From an uncultured Burkholderiaceae bacterium (GTDB taxonomy: Bacteria > Pseudomonadota > Gammaproteobacteria > Burkholderiales > Burkholderiaceae_B), in assembly GCA_934525625.1 (NCBI GenBank), contig CAKSZL010000010.1, positions 1-49,125 of the forward strand: a stretch of DNA of 49,125 nucleotides, read 5' to 3'. Of the stretch, positions 41,494 through 49,125 are shown piece by piece. Position numbers and translations under genes: made by a program. The notes beneath the pieces were generated by a model. That model was given only the letters and a program-made list of their open reading frames with translations. It had not been told where the DNA came from and did no database searches. How positions within the stretch are numbered: the first letter of the stretch is position 1; the number at the start of each line of letters is the position of its first letter.

Positions 41494-44026
41494 TCTGTAC
41501 GCGGAGGGCATCAATGCATCCATCCGCAACCGCGCCACCCTCACCCCGAGCATCCCGGAACCGGAGCCGGGGTTTAGCTTTTGGGGGGCTGCGCGCACAT
41601 CCGCGAACGTGATGATTCCTGGCATGGCCTATCGAGGCGCCACGTCCGGCCTGCTCGAATCCGGCGCGTTCTGGTCGGAGCTTGCCGGCGCAATGGGCGA
41701 CGTCGAGGCGTCGTACAACTACAGCGGCATGTTGCCGGCGGGCGTAGCGCGAGACGTTGAGTGGCGCCCGGAAGACGCCGAGGAAGCCCAGCGCCGCCTG
41801 CGCACGGGAGAGGCATACAGCAATCCTGCTGCCGACCGCCTGCGCGACGGCGCCCGCTGGCTGGGCCCAGACCCGGAAACGTCGGGATACGCCAGCCAGA
41901 TTATCTACGATGCCACCCGTGTCATCACCAAGGGCGTAGGCTACACCATGGCCGCCGGCCCTCTGGCGGGCCCGATGCTGACGGGCGCTGACGAAGCCAT
42001 GAGGGCTTCGGACGAGCTGCGGCGCCTTGGTGTTGATCTTTCCGCACGCACCCAGGTGGGCGCGCTTACTGGGGCCGCCACTGCCGTGGGCGTGGCGCTG
42101 CCGGTGGCCGGCAAAGGGGTAGCCAGCACCGTGGGCCTGATCGCCGCTGGCGGCCCTGCCACGTTCATCGGGCAAACCGCCCTCACCCGCAACATACTGG
42201 ACAACGCTGGCTACGAAAGCTTGGCGATGCAATACGACCCGTTCGACCCCGTGGGCCTGACAGTCGCCACACTGCTGCCCACCGCCTTCGGGCTGCGCGG
42301 GCTTCGTGGGCGCGCCGCACGTCCGGAAGCCGCTCCGACCGCTGACGAGCCGCAGGCCCAGCCGCTGCGGCCAGTTGACCGTGATGCGGTCGACGCGGCC
42401 CAGGTGCAGCGCGTCAAAGAAATGGTGGACGCATGGAACCTGGCCGACCCGGCTGATGTTCGGGCGGCCAATGACGCGCTGCTTTCGGTAATGCGTGCCT
42501 CGTCCCAACTGGCTGACGGCCGGCCCATATCGGTTGCCGACACCTTCCCGCTGAAAGACGCCTATGCGGCGCGCGCCGTGGAAACAATGATTGGTCGGGC
42601 CGAAGCCACGCGCGCCGATCTGCTGCCTCAGGCTGACATGGTGGCCAAGCCTGGCGCCATTGCGGCCATGCGAGCCGAAATAGATGGCCTGCGCACCCGA
42701 GCGCCCGACCCGAGCGACACCGCCTTGGTGCGCAGCCTGGCCGAGCAGATCAAGCGCAACGAACCCAAGATCAGCCAGCGCACCGCTATGGCTCGGGCGC
42801 GCAAGGATCTGCAAACCCAGCTCGATGACGCCCAAGCCCGTATCGATGCACTGGAACAACAGATCGACGACAACGCCGAAGCGGTGGAAGCACGCCGCGC
42901 CATCAAGCTGCTGGACGAGCAAATCGAACAGATGAAGGCTGACCGCGCGGCGATCAATGCCCCGGCAACGGGGCTGACGCCAATTGTGGCGGCGGCGCGT
43001 GAAGCCGTGCGCCCATTGCGCATCGCGGAGCGAGGACGCTCACAAACGCCCGATACGCAAGAAGCCGCGCCGTCCGGTCGAATCGAACACCCCGCGCTTG
43101 CCGAAGTGCAGCAGCGACTGCGCGATGGTGTCGAGGATGCGCGCCTGGGCGTCGGCCGCGACCTGTTAGAACGCGCTCGCCGCGTGCTTGATTTCGTCGG
43201 CCGCGTAGCTACCGGCCAGGCCACACCCCGGGAATCCGTGCGATTTCCTTGGGCCACACAAGCGCTTCGTGCGCGCGCGATGGATGAGGCTGGATTGGAT
43301 ATTGGGAATGCTGAAGCGCGCATCCGCACCGATTCAATCGCCCACGTTCGGCGATCTCATCCCAACCTGACTGATGACGACTGGCGATTGCTGCCGGCAG
43401 TGCTGGAAACGCCAGACAGCATCCATCGCGGCATGGCCGGCCATGGCGACCGCGAACGTATTGTGCTGGTCCGAAGTGACGAATCGGCTGGCTACGTGTA
43501 CGTTGCCGAGCTATCTATTGGCAGTAAGAGCGGCGACAGGGCGCAGATGGTGACTTACTTCAAGGGACGCCCGCAGGCCGTAGAGAACTGGCTTGGGCAA
43601 GCCACGCGACCGGCAAAAGAAAATGCGCCTACTACGCCGGGTGGTGGCGGGGCCGATTCCACCTCTAAGGCCCCCTACGCCCCCGATGGGGACAGTCCGA
43701 CATTGCAGCAAGCGCACGACCAGAATTTACCACAAAGCCCCTCGTCCCTGGTAACGCCCGCTGCATCACGGGCTGATATCGACCCTGTTGCACCACCCAG
43801 GCCCATATCGGCAGATGAGGCGCAAGCCATTGCGGCGGCCCGTATCGGCGATAGGGTTGCCGAAATACAACAGACGACCCCGGACGCCTTGGTCCGCATG
43901 GAGGGCGACGCCGAACCAATCCCGCTGTCCGATGTACTGGCGCGCCTGCAAGATGACGTCGCGCGCGCGGACGCGGACGCCGACTTGCTGATGGTGGCGG
44001 CACGCTGCGCCATCGGTGCTATCTGA
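41480..44026 (+). CDS. large internal virion protein 2 with PBECR-like nuclease domain
   Basis: 848 residues from the ATG at 41480 (GAGGTA upstream). Hydrophobic Ala/Gly-rich segments (about 150-240) suggest membrane contact. A coiled coil spans about 400-500 (QTQLDDAQARIDALEQQIDDN). Residues about 590-720 contain IAHVRRSHPNLTDDDWRLLP, VLETPDSI, RIVLVRSDES and a final YFKGRPQAVENWL, the pattern of the PBECR (phage Barnase-EndoU-ColicinE5/D-RelE) nuclease-like domains. Such domains are fused to ejected phage proteins and may act on host RNA. Confidence 0.78.
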   Translation: MALDDLYAEGINASIRNRATLTPSIPEPEPGFSFWGAARTSANVMIPGMAYRGATSGLLESGAFWSELAGAMGDVEASYNYSGMLPAGVARDVEWRPEDAEEAQRRLRTGEAYSNPAADRLRDGARWLGPDPETSGYASQIIYDATRVITKGVGYTMAAGPLAGPMLTGADEAMRASDELRRLGVDLSARTQVGALTGAATAVGVALPVAGKGVASTVGLIAAGGPATFIGQTALTRNILDNAGYESLAMQYDPFDPVGLTVATLLPTAFGLRGLRGRAARPEAAPTADEPQAQPLRPVDRDAVDAAQVQRVKEMVDAWNLADPADVRAANDALLSVMRASSQLADGRPISVADTFPLKDAYAARAVETMIGRAEATRADLLPQADMVAKPGAIAAMRAEIDGLRTRAPDPSDTALVRSLAEQIKRNEPKISQRTAMARARKDLQTQLDDAQARIDALEQQIDDNAEAVEARRAIKLLDEQIEQMKADRAAINAPATGLTPIVAAAREAVRPLRIAERGRSQTPDTQEAAPSGRIEHPALAEVQQRLRDGVEDARLGVGRDLLERARRVLDFVGRVATGQATPRESVRFPWATQALRARAMDEAGLDIGNAEARIRTDSIAHVRRSHPNLTDDDWRLLPAVLETPDSIHRGMAGHGDRERIVLVRSDESAGYVYVAELSIGSKSGDRAQMVTYFKGRPQAVENWLGQATRPAKENAPTTPGGGGADSTSKAPYAPDGDSPTLQQAHDQNLPQSPSSLVTPAASRADIDPVAPPRPISADEAQAIAAARIGDRVAEIQQTTPDALVRMEGDAEPIPLSDVLARLQDDVARADADADLLMVAARCAIGAI

Positions 44027-44036
44027 GGAACGAAAC

Positions 44037-46517
44037 ATGCAGCCAAAATGCATCGATCAAGTCAATACCGCCGCTGGCCGCACGCTGCGGCCGTCAGAAA
44101 TCAAGGCCATCGAGGACCGCATCAGCGGTACCGCCAAGATGCTGGCCCGCCAGGACCGTCAGGCATGGTCGGCCTTACCACCCGATCAGCGCACGCTGAT
44201 GGCGGCCCAGCGCGCCTTCGAGGATGCGAAAGCCGAGGCGCGGCTCGACCAATACCGCAAACACTTGCAGATCATCAAACAGGCCGAGGTGGGCGACCAG
44301 GTGGCGACCCTGCAGGCTGAATACGGCACTCACCGCGCTGGCGGCCTGGTGCGGCACATGGAGCGGGCAAACACCTACATCAACGGCATTCGTGATCAGT
44401 ACTGGTCGCAGATGCGCGATCTATTCGATGCCGCCATGTCGACACAAGGCGTAGGCATGGGCCAGCGCGCTCTGCAGTTCCTTTTCGACGTCGAGAACCC
44501 GCAGATGACGCGCGACCTGGCCATCGAGGTATACGCCAAGGGACAAGGCGGCACCGGCAATAAGTTGGCTATCCAGGCAGCCAAGGCGTGGACAGAAGTC
44601 ACCGACGCCATGCGACAGCGCTTCAACAACGCCGGCGGCGACGTGGGCCAGCTCGAATATGGGTATCTGCCCCAGGGCAGCGATCAGGCGAAGGTACGGC
44701 GCGCCGGTAAAGATCAATGGGTCGCCAGCACCCTGGCCCGGCTTGACCGCAGCCGTTACGTGCATCCTGATGGTCAGCTCATGACGGATGCCGACCTGAC
44801 GAGCTTCTTGGGCGAGTCTTGGGAGACGCTCTCGTCTGGCGGACTGAACAAACTGGTGCCAGGCCAATTCCAAGGTTCCGGCATGCGGGCCAATCGTGGC
44901 AGCCAGGCCCGGCAACTGCATTTCAAGGACGGCCAGGCCTACATCGAGTACATGAGCGACTTTGGCGCCGGCAGCATGTACGACGTCATGACCAGCCACA
45001 TATCGGGCCTGGCGCGAGATATCGGGCTGGTCGAAGTCTATGGGCCGAATCCTGCCCACCAGATGCGCGTGCAGATGGATATCGCAAAACAGCAAGATAA
45101 CGGCCTACGGCGCAGCATGGTGAACACCCCCGAAGGATACTGGAACGTGCTGTCCGGCAACGCCGGTGCCATGCAAAACGCATCGATCGCGCGCATCGGG
45201 TCCGACGTCCGTAACCTTCAGGTTGCCTCAAAGCTGGGTCGCGCTGTCTGGGCCTCGATCTCCGACATTCCCACCTACTTCGTGACGGTGGGCTACAACA
45301 AGCTGTCCTACTGGGACGCCCTGAAGAACATAGGCGCACAGGCCGGCAAGGAAAACCGAGACTTCCTCACCTCTCATGGCCTGATCGCCGAAAGCCTGGT
45401 CAGTGACCTGAACCGCTTCTCGGGCGATCACATCCGCAACAACTGGTCGGGCAAGGTCGCCAACAGCGTCATGAAACTTTCTTTCATGAATGCCTGGACG
45501 GACAGCATGCGCCGCGCCTTCCAGATGACCATGATGGGCGGCCTGGGGAAAATGGCCGGCAAGGGATGGGGCGATCTGACCGAATGGGACAGGACACACC
45601 TGGGCCGCAAGGGCATCACGGAAGCTGACTGGGATGTCATCAGCCAGGCGCAACCCACCGAATACCGTGGCACTCGCTACCTCACGCCCGAATCCATCAT
45701 GGCGACCGGCCATGAAAACGCCACGCAGCTTGTCTCCAAGGTGCTGGGCCTCATCCGCGACGAGTCGGAATATGCTGTCATCAATCCTGACCTGGCCACG
45801 CGCGCAGCGCAAACCTGGGGCGGCCAGCAGGCCGGTACCATCGGCGGCGAGCTTGCGCGCTCTGTAATGCAGTTCAAGAGCTTCCCGTTCGCCATGATCT
45901 CCCGCCACTACCGGCGCATGATCGACGCCCCGCGCGGACTGGATGGTGCCCCCGCTGTTGCGAACCGACTTGCGTATGGGACTGCGATCATGCTGGGCTC
46001 AACCATCGCCGGCGGCATCGCTTTCCAGATTAAGGAAATGCTGAGCGGGCGCGACCCAATCCCGGTCAACTCCACCAGGTTTTGGATTGAAGCAATTGCG
46101 CAGGGGGGCGGCCTATCTATTGTCGGCGATCTGATTTTCCAAGACCCCCGCGAAAACCCAGGGGGCTTTGCGGGAATGCTGGCGGGCACGGCTTTGGGCC
46201 CGACTGTAGGCACGGTGGGCGACATTGTTGGCCTGGTATCCGAGAACGCCTGGCGCGCCGCCAGCGGCGACGATCTGAACCTTGGTGCCGGCGCGGCCCG
46301 CACGATTCGCGGCACGCTGCCCTATCAAAACCTGTGGTGGCTGTCGGGCGCCATTGATCACACCTTCTTCCACGCGCTGCAAGAAAACCTCAGCCCTGGC
46401 TACCTGAGCCGCGTGCAGCGCCGCATGCGCCGCCAGCACGATCAAGATCACTGGTGGCAACTCGGCACCGGCATGCCCGACCGCGCCCCCGATCTGAACC
46501 AACTATGGAGCCAATGA
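44037..46517 (+). CDS. large internal virion protein 3 (826 aa)
   Basis: From the ATG at 44037 (GAGGAA upstream). Helical, with an internal VMQFKSFPFAMISRHYRRMI motif and hydrophobic Gly-rich stretches (MLGSTIAGGIAFQI, GGFAGMLAGTALGPTVGTVGDIVG) near the C-terminus. Genes of this type in podoviruses encode DNA-ejection proteins. No lytic transglycosylase motif was seen. Confidence 0.75.
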   Translation: MQPKCIDQVNTAAGRTLRPSEIKAIEDRISGTAKMLARQDRQAWSALPPDQRTLMAAQRAFEDAKAEARLDQYRKHLQIIKQAEVGDQVATLQAEYGTHRAGGLVRHMERANTYINGIRDQYWSQMRDLFDAAMSTQGVGMGQRALQFLFDVENPQMTRDLAIEVYAKGQGGTGNKLAIQAAKAWTEVTDAMRQRFNNAGGDVGQLEYGYLPQGSDQAKVRRAGKDQWVASTLARLDRSRYVHPDGQLMTDADLTSFLGESWETLSSGGLNKLVPGQFQGSGMRANRGSQARQLHFKDGQAYIEYMSDFGAGSMYDVMTSHISGLARDIGLVEVYGPNPAHQMRVQMDIAKQQDNGLRRSMVNTPEGYWNVLSGNAGAMQNASIARIGSDVRNLQVASKLGRAVWASISDIPTYFVTVGYNKLSYWDALKNIGAQAGKENRDFLTSHGLIAESLVSDLNRFSGDHIRNNWSGKVANSVMKLSFMNAWTDSMRRAFQMTMMGGLGKMAGKGWGDLTEWDRTHLGRKGITEADWDVISQAQPTEYRGTRYLTPESIMATGHENATQLVSKVLGLIRDESEYAVINPDLATRAAQTWGGQQAGTIGGELARSVMQFKSFPFAMISRHYRRMIDAPRGLDGAPAVANRLAYGTAIMLGSTIAGGIAFQIKEMLSGRDPIPVNSTRFWIEAIAQGGGLSIVGDLIFQDPRENPGGFAGMLAGTALGPTVGTVGDIVGLVSENAWRAASGDDLNLGAGAARTIRGTLPYQNLWWLSGAIDHTFFHALQENLSPGYLSRVQRRMRRQHDQDHWWQLGTGMPDRAPDLNQLWSQ

Positions 46518-46518
46518 C

Positions 46519-46875
46519 ATGCGCCAAGACCAATACGAACGCCTGCAGGCGCTGCAGGAAAAGCTGATGGATGTCTTCCTTGACGAGGCCGACCCGGATG
46601 GCTGGCCCGGCGTCGGCATCGAGCCGCGCAATATGGACAAGGCGACGCGCGGCGACCGGGTATGGTGCAAGAAAGACGCCGCCGGCACGGCCGTGCTCAT
46701 CATGAAGGCCATGAGCATGACGGGCATGATTCAGCGTGGCGGCCCTGACGGCACTACCCTGCCGCCCGAGGGTGCGCCCGAACCCGACGACATCGAGGAC
46801 GCCATCCAGGCCGCTGAGCGTGAGGCGGCCAAAGTGCTGGCCAACGTCCAAACACGCATGAAAAAGCACGAATGA
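46519..46875 (+). CDS. putative small terminase subunit or companion (118 aa)
   Basis: It lies directly upstream of, and overlaps by 4 nt, the large terminase gene, where small subunits usually sit. The sequence is acidic-to-mixed and helical, with no obvious HTH, so the assignment is from position only. Confidence 0.5.
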   Translation: MRQDQYERLQALQEKLMDVFLDEADPDGWPGVGIEPRNMDKATRGDRVWCKKDAAGTAVLIMKAMSMTGMIQRGGPDGTTLPPEGAPEPDDIEDAIQAAEREAAKVLANVQTRMKKHE

Positions 46876-48524
46876 AGAAAATTTCGTTCCTGGCGTTTTT
46901 CCTGATGTGGGCGAAGGTGCAGGGCTGGAAGGTGCCCGACCTGCACATCAGGATATGCCACTGGCTGGAGCACTGCGACGCGCCCGTGCGCGTGCTGCAG
47001 GTGTTCCGGGGCGCAGCCAAGTCCACCCTGTATGCCGTCTTCAAGGCCTGGCAGCTTTACTGCGACGGCACCTGGGTGTCGCTGATCTGGGCTGCGGACG
47101 GGCCGCTGGCCAAGAAGCTGACCCGCGACACCATCAACGTGCTGCGCCGCCATCCGCTTTGCGGCGGCATGCTGCCCACCAAGCCGGGTTCCCAGATGTT
47201 CTGGGTGTCCGGCGCTATCGACGCCCGCAACGCCAGCATGACAGCCGTGGGCGTCAATCAGAACGTCACCAGCGCCCGCGCGCGCAGCATCGACTACGAC
47301 GATATCGAGGTGCCCAAGAACATCCGCAGCGCCGAGGCGCGCGAGAACTTGCGGGCCAAGATTCAGGAAGCCACATTCATCTTGGTCCCCGGCGGCCAGG
47401 AAACCTACATCGGCACGCCCCACACGCATGACTCCATCTACCCGGAACAGATTTCCGCCGGTGCCGCTTCGCTGACCATCCCGCTGTTTGAAGACGCCAT
47501 CCGCTACGAAGAAAAGACGGACAGGCTCACCCGCTACCGGGTGCCCTTCGGCCCGGGCCCAGACGGGCTGTACGTGATGACGGGCATCCACAAGCATGCC
47601 CGCCTGCTGGTGCAGGGCCGCGACTACCAGTTCGAGGGCGGCTGTGTGGTGTTCGCCCGACCACCGGCCGCAGTGGTCGACATTTATGCCCGCTGCGCCT
47701 GGCCCGAGCGCTTCACGCGCGAGGACATCGAGAAACGACGCCAGAAGACGCGCACGCTGAACTATTGGGACTCTCAATACCAGCTCCATGCCAAGCCCAT
47801 CAAGGAGTGCAGATTGGACCCTTCCCTTATCCGCCCCTATGCCGTCCACCCTATCGTAGAGCGCGCAAATCGGTCGGTGCGCATGATGCTGGGCAGCGTG
47901 CAGATCGTCAGCGCCCGTGCCTATTGGGATTGTTCCCTGGGCAAGGTGAACAGCGACGCGTCCGCGTTTTCCCTCATGCTGGACGACGCCGCCGGCAACG
48001 TCTACTGGCATGTTTGCGAAGGACTGACGGGGGACTTTGCGGAGTTCGCCGACAGTCGAAACACCAAGATCACCGGCGGCCAGGTAATGCAGGCCTGCCA
48101 GCTCATCGAGCGCCTCAACATCCCAAATGTGTATGTCGAAACGAATGGCAATGGGGCGTTCGTGCCGCAGCTTCTAAAGCAAGCGCTCAAGCAGGAGGGC
48201 CTGCGCTGCGGTGTCACTGGCGTGCAGGTGACCGGCAACAAGAACGCCCGCATTCTCGACGGCCTGGAACCGCCCATGAAGTCAGGTGTGATGTGGGCCC
48301 ACGTCGATGTCCTGGACGGGCCCTTGTGGGACCAGATGACGGACTGGGATCCAAGCATCGTTCAGCAGCCCGACGACTACCTCGACAGTGGTGCCGGCGC
48401 AATCCTGCAGGCACCCGTGCGTATCGGCCGGATGGTCAAGGAAAAAGGCGAGATTTCGACAGGCATGGAGCGGCAAGATTGGCGTCCATCAGGGGGTGTA
48501 CACGAAGTCACCCTGGAAATGTAG
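46872..48524 (+). CDS. terminase large subunit
   Basis: 550 residues. N-terminal ATPase: VFRGAAKST (Walker A-type) near residue 42 and VSLIWAADGPLAKKL after it. The C-terminal nuclease domain has the first acidic residue in YWDCSLGKVNSDASAFSLM and later IPNVYVETNGNG. The enzyme packages DNA into the prohead through the portal and cuts the genome. It is placed after the virion genes here instead of before the portal. Confidence 0.9.
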   Translation: MKKISFLAFFLMWAKVQGWKVPDLHIRICHWLEHCDAPVRVLQVFRGAAKSTLYAVFKAWQLYCDGTWVSLIWAADGPLAKKLTRDTINVLRRHPLCGGMLPTKPGSQMFWVSGAIDARNASMTAVGVNQNVTSARARSIDYDDIEVPKNIRSAEARENLRAKIQEATFILVPGGQETYIGTPHTHDSIYPEQISAGAASLTIPLFEDAIRYEEKTDRLTRYRVPFGPGPDGLYVMTGIHKHARLLVQGRDYQFEGGCVVFARPPAAVVDIYARCAWPERFTREDIEKRRQKTRTLNYWDSQYQLHAKPIKECRLDPSLIRPYAVHPIVERANRSVRMMLGSVQIVSARAYWDCSLGKVNSDASAFSLMLDDAAGNVYWHVCEGLTGDFAEFADSRNTKITGGQVMQACQLIERLNIPNVYVETNGNGAFVPQLLKQALKQEGLRCGVTGVQVTGNKNARILDGLEPPMKSGVMWAHVDVLDGPLWDQMTDWDPSIVQQPDDYLDSGAGAILQAPVRIGRMVKEKGEISTGMERQDWRPSGGVHEVTLEM

Positions 48525-48558
48525 CCGCAGGCGGCACTGCGGCCATAGGAGCCGCAGC

Positions 48559-49125
48559 CGTGACCGTCCCAGCCCAGACCACTACCCGCACCGAAGCTAT
48601 TGGCAACGGTATCACCACCATCTTCGCGTTTGAATTCCTTTGCCTGGAAACCCGAGATATCCGGGTTTCTCTGGACGGCGCAGTGGTATCTCCCTCGCAA
48701 TACAGCGTCACGGGCCTGGGCCAGCATCAGGGCGGTACCGTAACCTTCTTTTCGCCCCCTGCAAATGGAGCGCGCATCCTGATGGAGCTGGCGGTAGTCG
48801 CGGACCGAAAGAACGACTACCAGGATTTCGGGGACCTATTCGCGGGCACCGTCAACTTCGATTTTGATCGTATCTGGCTTGCGATTCAGGGCGCACTCGG
48901 GTTGCTGAGCCGCGCACTCCGGCTCGGGCCATATGATCTAGACGGCCAAGGCGCCTACCGCGCAAACGAAAATCGCATCCAAGACCTGGGCGACCCCATC
49001 GCCAGCCGCGACGCCGTGCACCGGCAATGGGTAGACGCCCGCATTTCGCAAGCTGCAATCGACGGCGCGGGGCAATTTGTCGTCGAGCGCCTCGCCGACG
49101 ACACCGACCCCGCAAACGGCGCTGG
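48559..49125 (+). CDS. tail fibre protein, N-terminal part, 3' end beyond the window
   Basis: From a GTG at 48559 with GGAG upstream; the frame stays open to the window end (189 codons). The first 110 residues (TTRTEAIGNGITTIFAFEF, DIRVSLDGAVVSPSQYSVTG, GGTVTFFSPPANGARILME) are the T7 tail-fibre-type attachment domain, followed by DYQDFGDLFAGTVNFDFDRIWLAIQ and then a helical linker. It attaches the host-recognition fibre to the tail. Confidence 0.85.

Noticed and set aside
16379..49125. CRISPR array
   Set aside because: I looked for regularly spaced direct repeats in the prophage and the host part and saw none; the only short repeats are the cassettes, operators and hairpins listed.

Overview
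The window is a piece of betaproteobacterial chromosome, most likely from the Alcaligenaceae (Bordetella/Achromobacter-like). This rests on the core gene content and the order ilvB-ilvN-ilvC-psd-pssA near rpsO-pnp, on GC-rich codon use, and on a poly-hydroxybutyrate-type 3-hydroxybutyrate dehydrogenase. The genus cannot be fixed from the sequence alone.

Layout. (1) 1-1617: right end of an older integrated element. It holds a ClpP-type prohead protease (open at the left edge), about 520 bp without genes, and a tRNA 3'-end-like attachment core followed by a factor-independent terminator. (2) 1769-16379: ordinary host genes: DMT transporter, GST, pnp, rpsO, a lipoprotein, pssA, psd, ilvC, ilvN, ilvB, a YccS-type membrane protein, yaaA, 3-hydroxybutyrate dehydrogenase and tRNA-Ser(CGA). 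(3) 16380 to beyond 49125: a large, apparently complete podovirus-like prophage integrated at the 3' end of tRNA-Ser. Its distal attachment site lies outside the window.

Prophage organisation. The leftward early operon (25407 to 16394) carries small early genes, a RecT-like annealing protein, a YqaJ exonuclease with part of a KTSC domain, an RMF-like-domain protein, three DUF1566 (C-type-lectin-fold) genes, a reverse transcriptase, SSB, excisionase and integrase. A lambda-like immunity region (25455-27863) has a repressor, a Cro-like protein, a CII-like activator and five copies of a 14-bp palindrome TTAGC-N4-GCTAA arranged as a left pair and a right triplet. The rightward early genes are a methyltransferase, a DUF1376 replication protein, a Zn-finger-like protein, RusA and an HTH protein. 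The late module then runs portal, scaffold, capsid, tail tube/nozzle, internal virion proteins (one with a PBECR-type nuclease domain), terminase and tail fibre.

Most interesting system. The RT carries the motif-4 signature of diversity-generating retroelement (DGR) enzymes (IGNLSSQ) and YVDD. The three DUF1566 genes share an identical 3' block that folds into an 8-bp-stem/4-nt-loop hairpin. Directly before it is a 54-nt stretch in which all 16 differing positions fall in codon positions 1 or 2, the variable codons are almost all NNC, and 15 of 16 sites have adenine in at least one copy. That is the footprint expected of adenine-directed mutagenic retrohoming from a template rich in AAC codons. 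Unusually, the candidate targets sit in the early recombination/integration operon, not beside the tail genes. No template repeat is visible in the window, and the RT lacks an in-frame standard start codon, so the cassette may be remote-templated, frameshifted or decayed.
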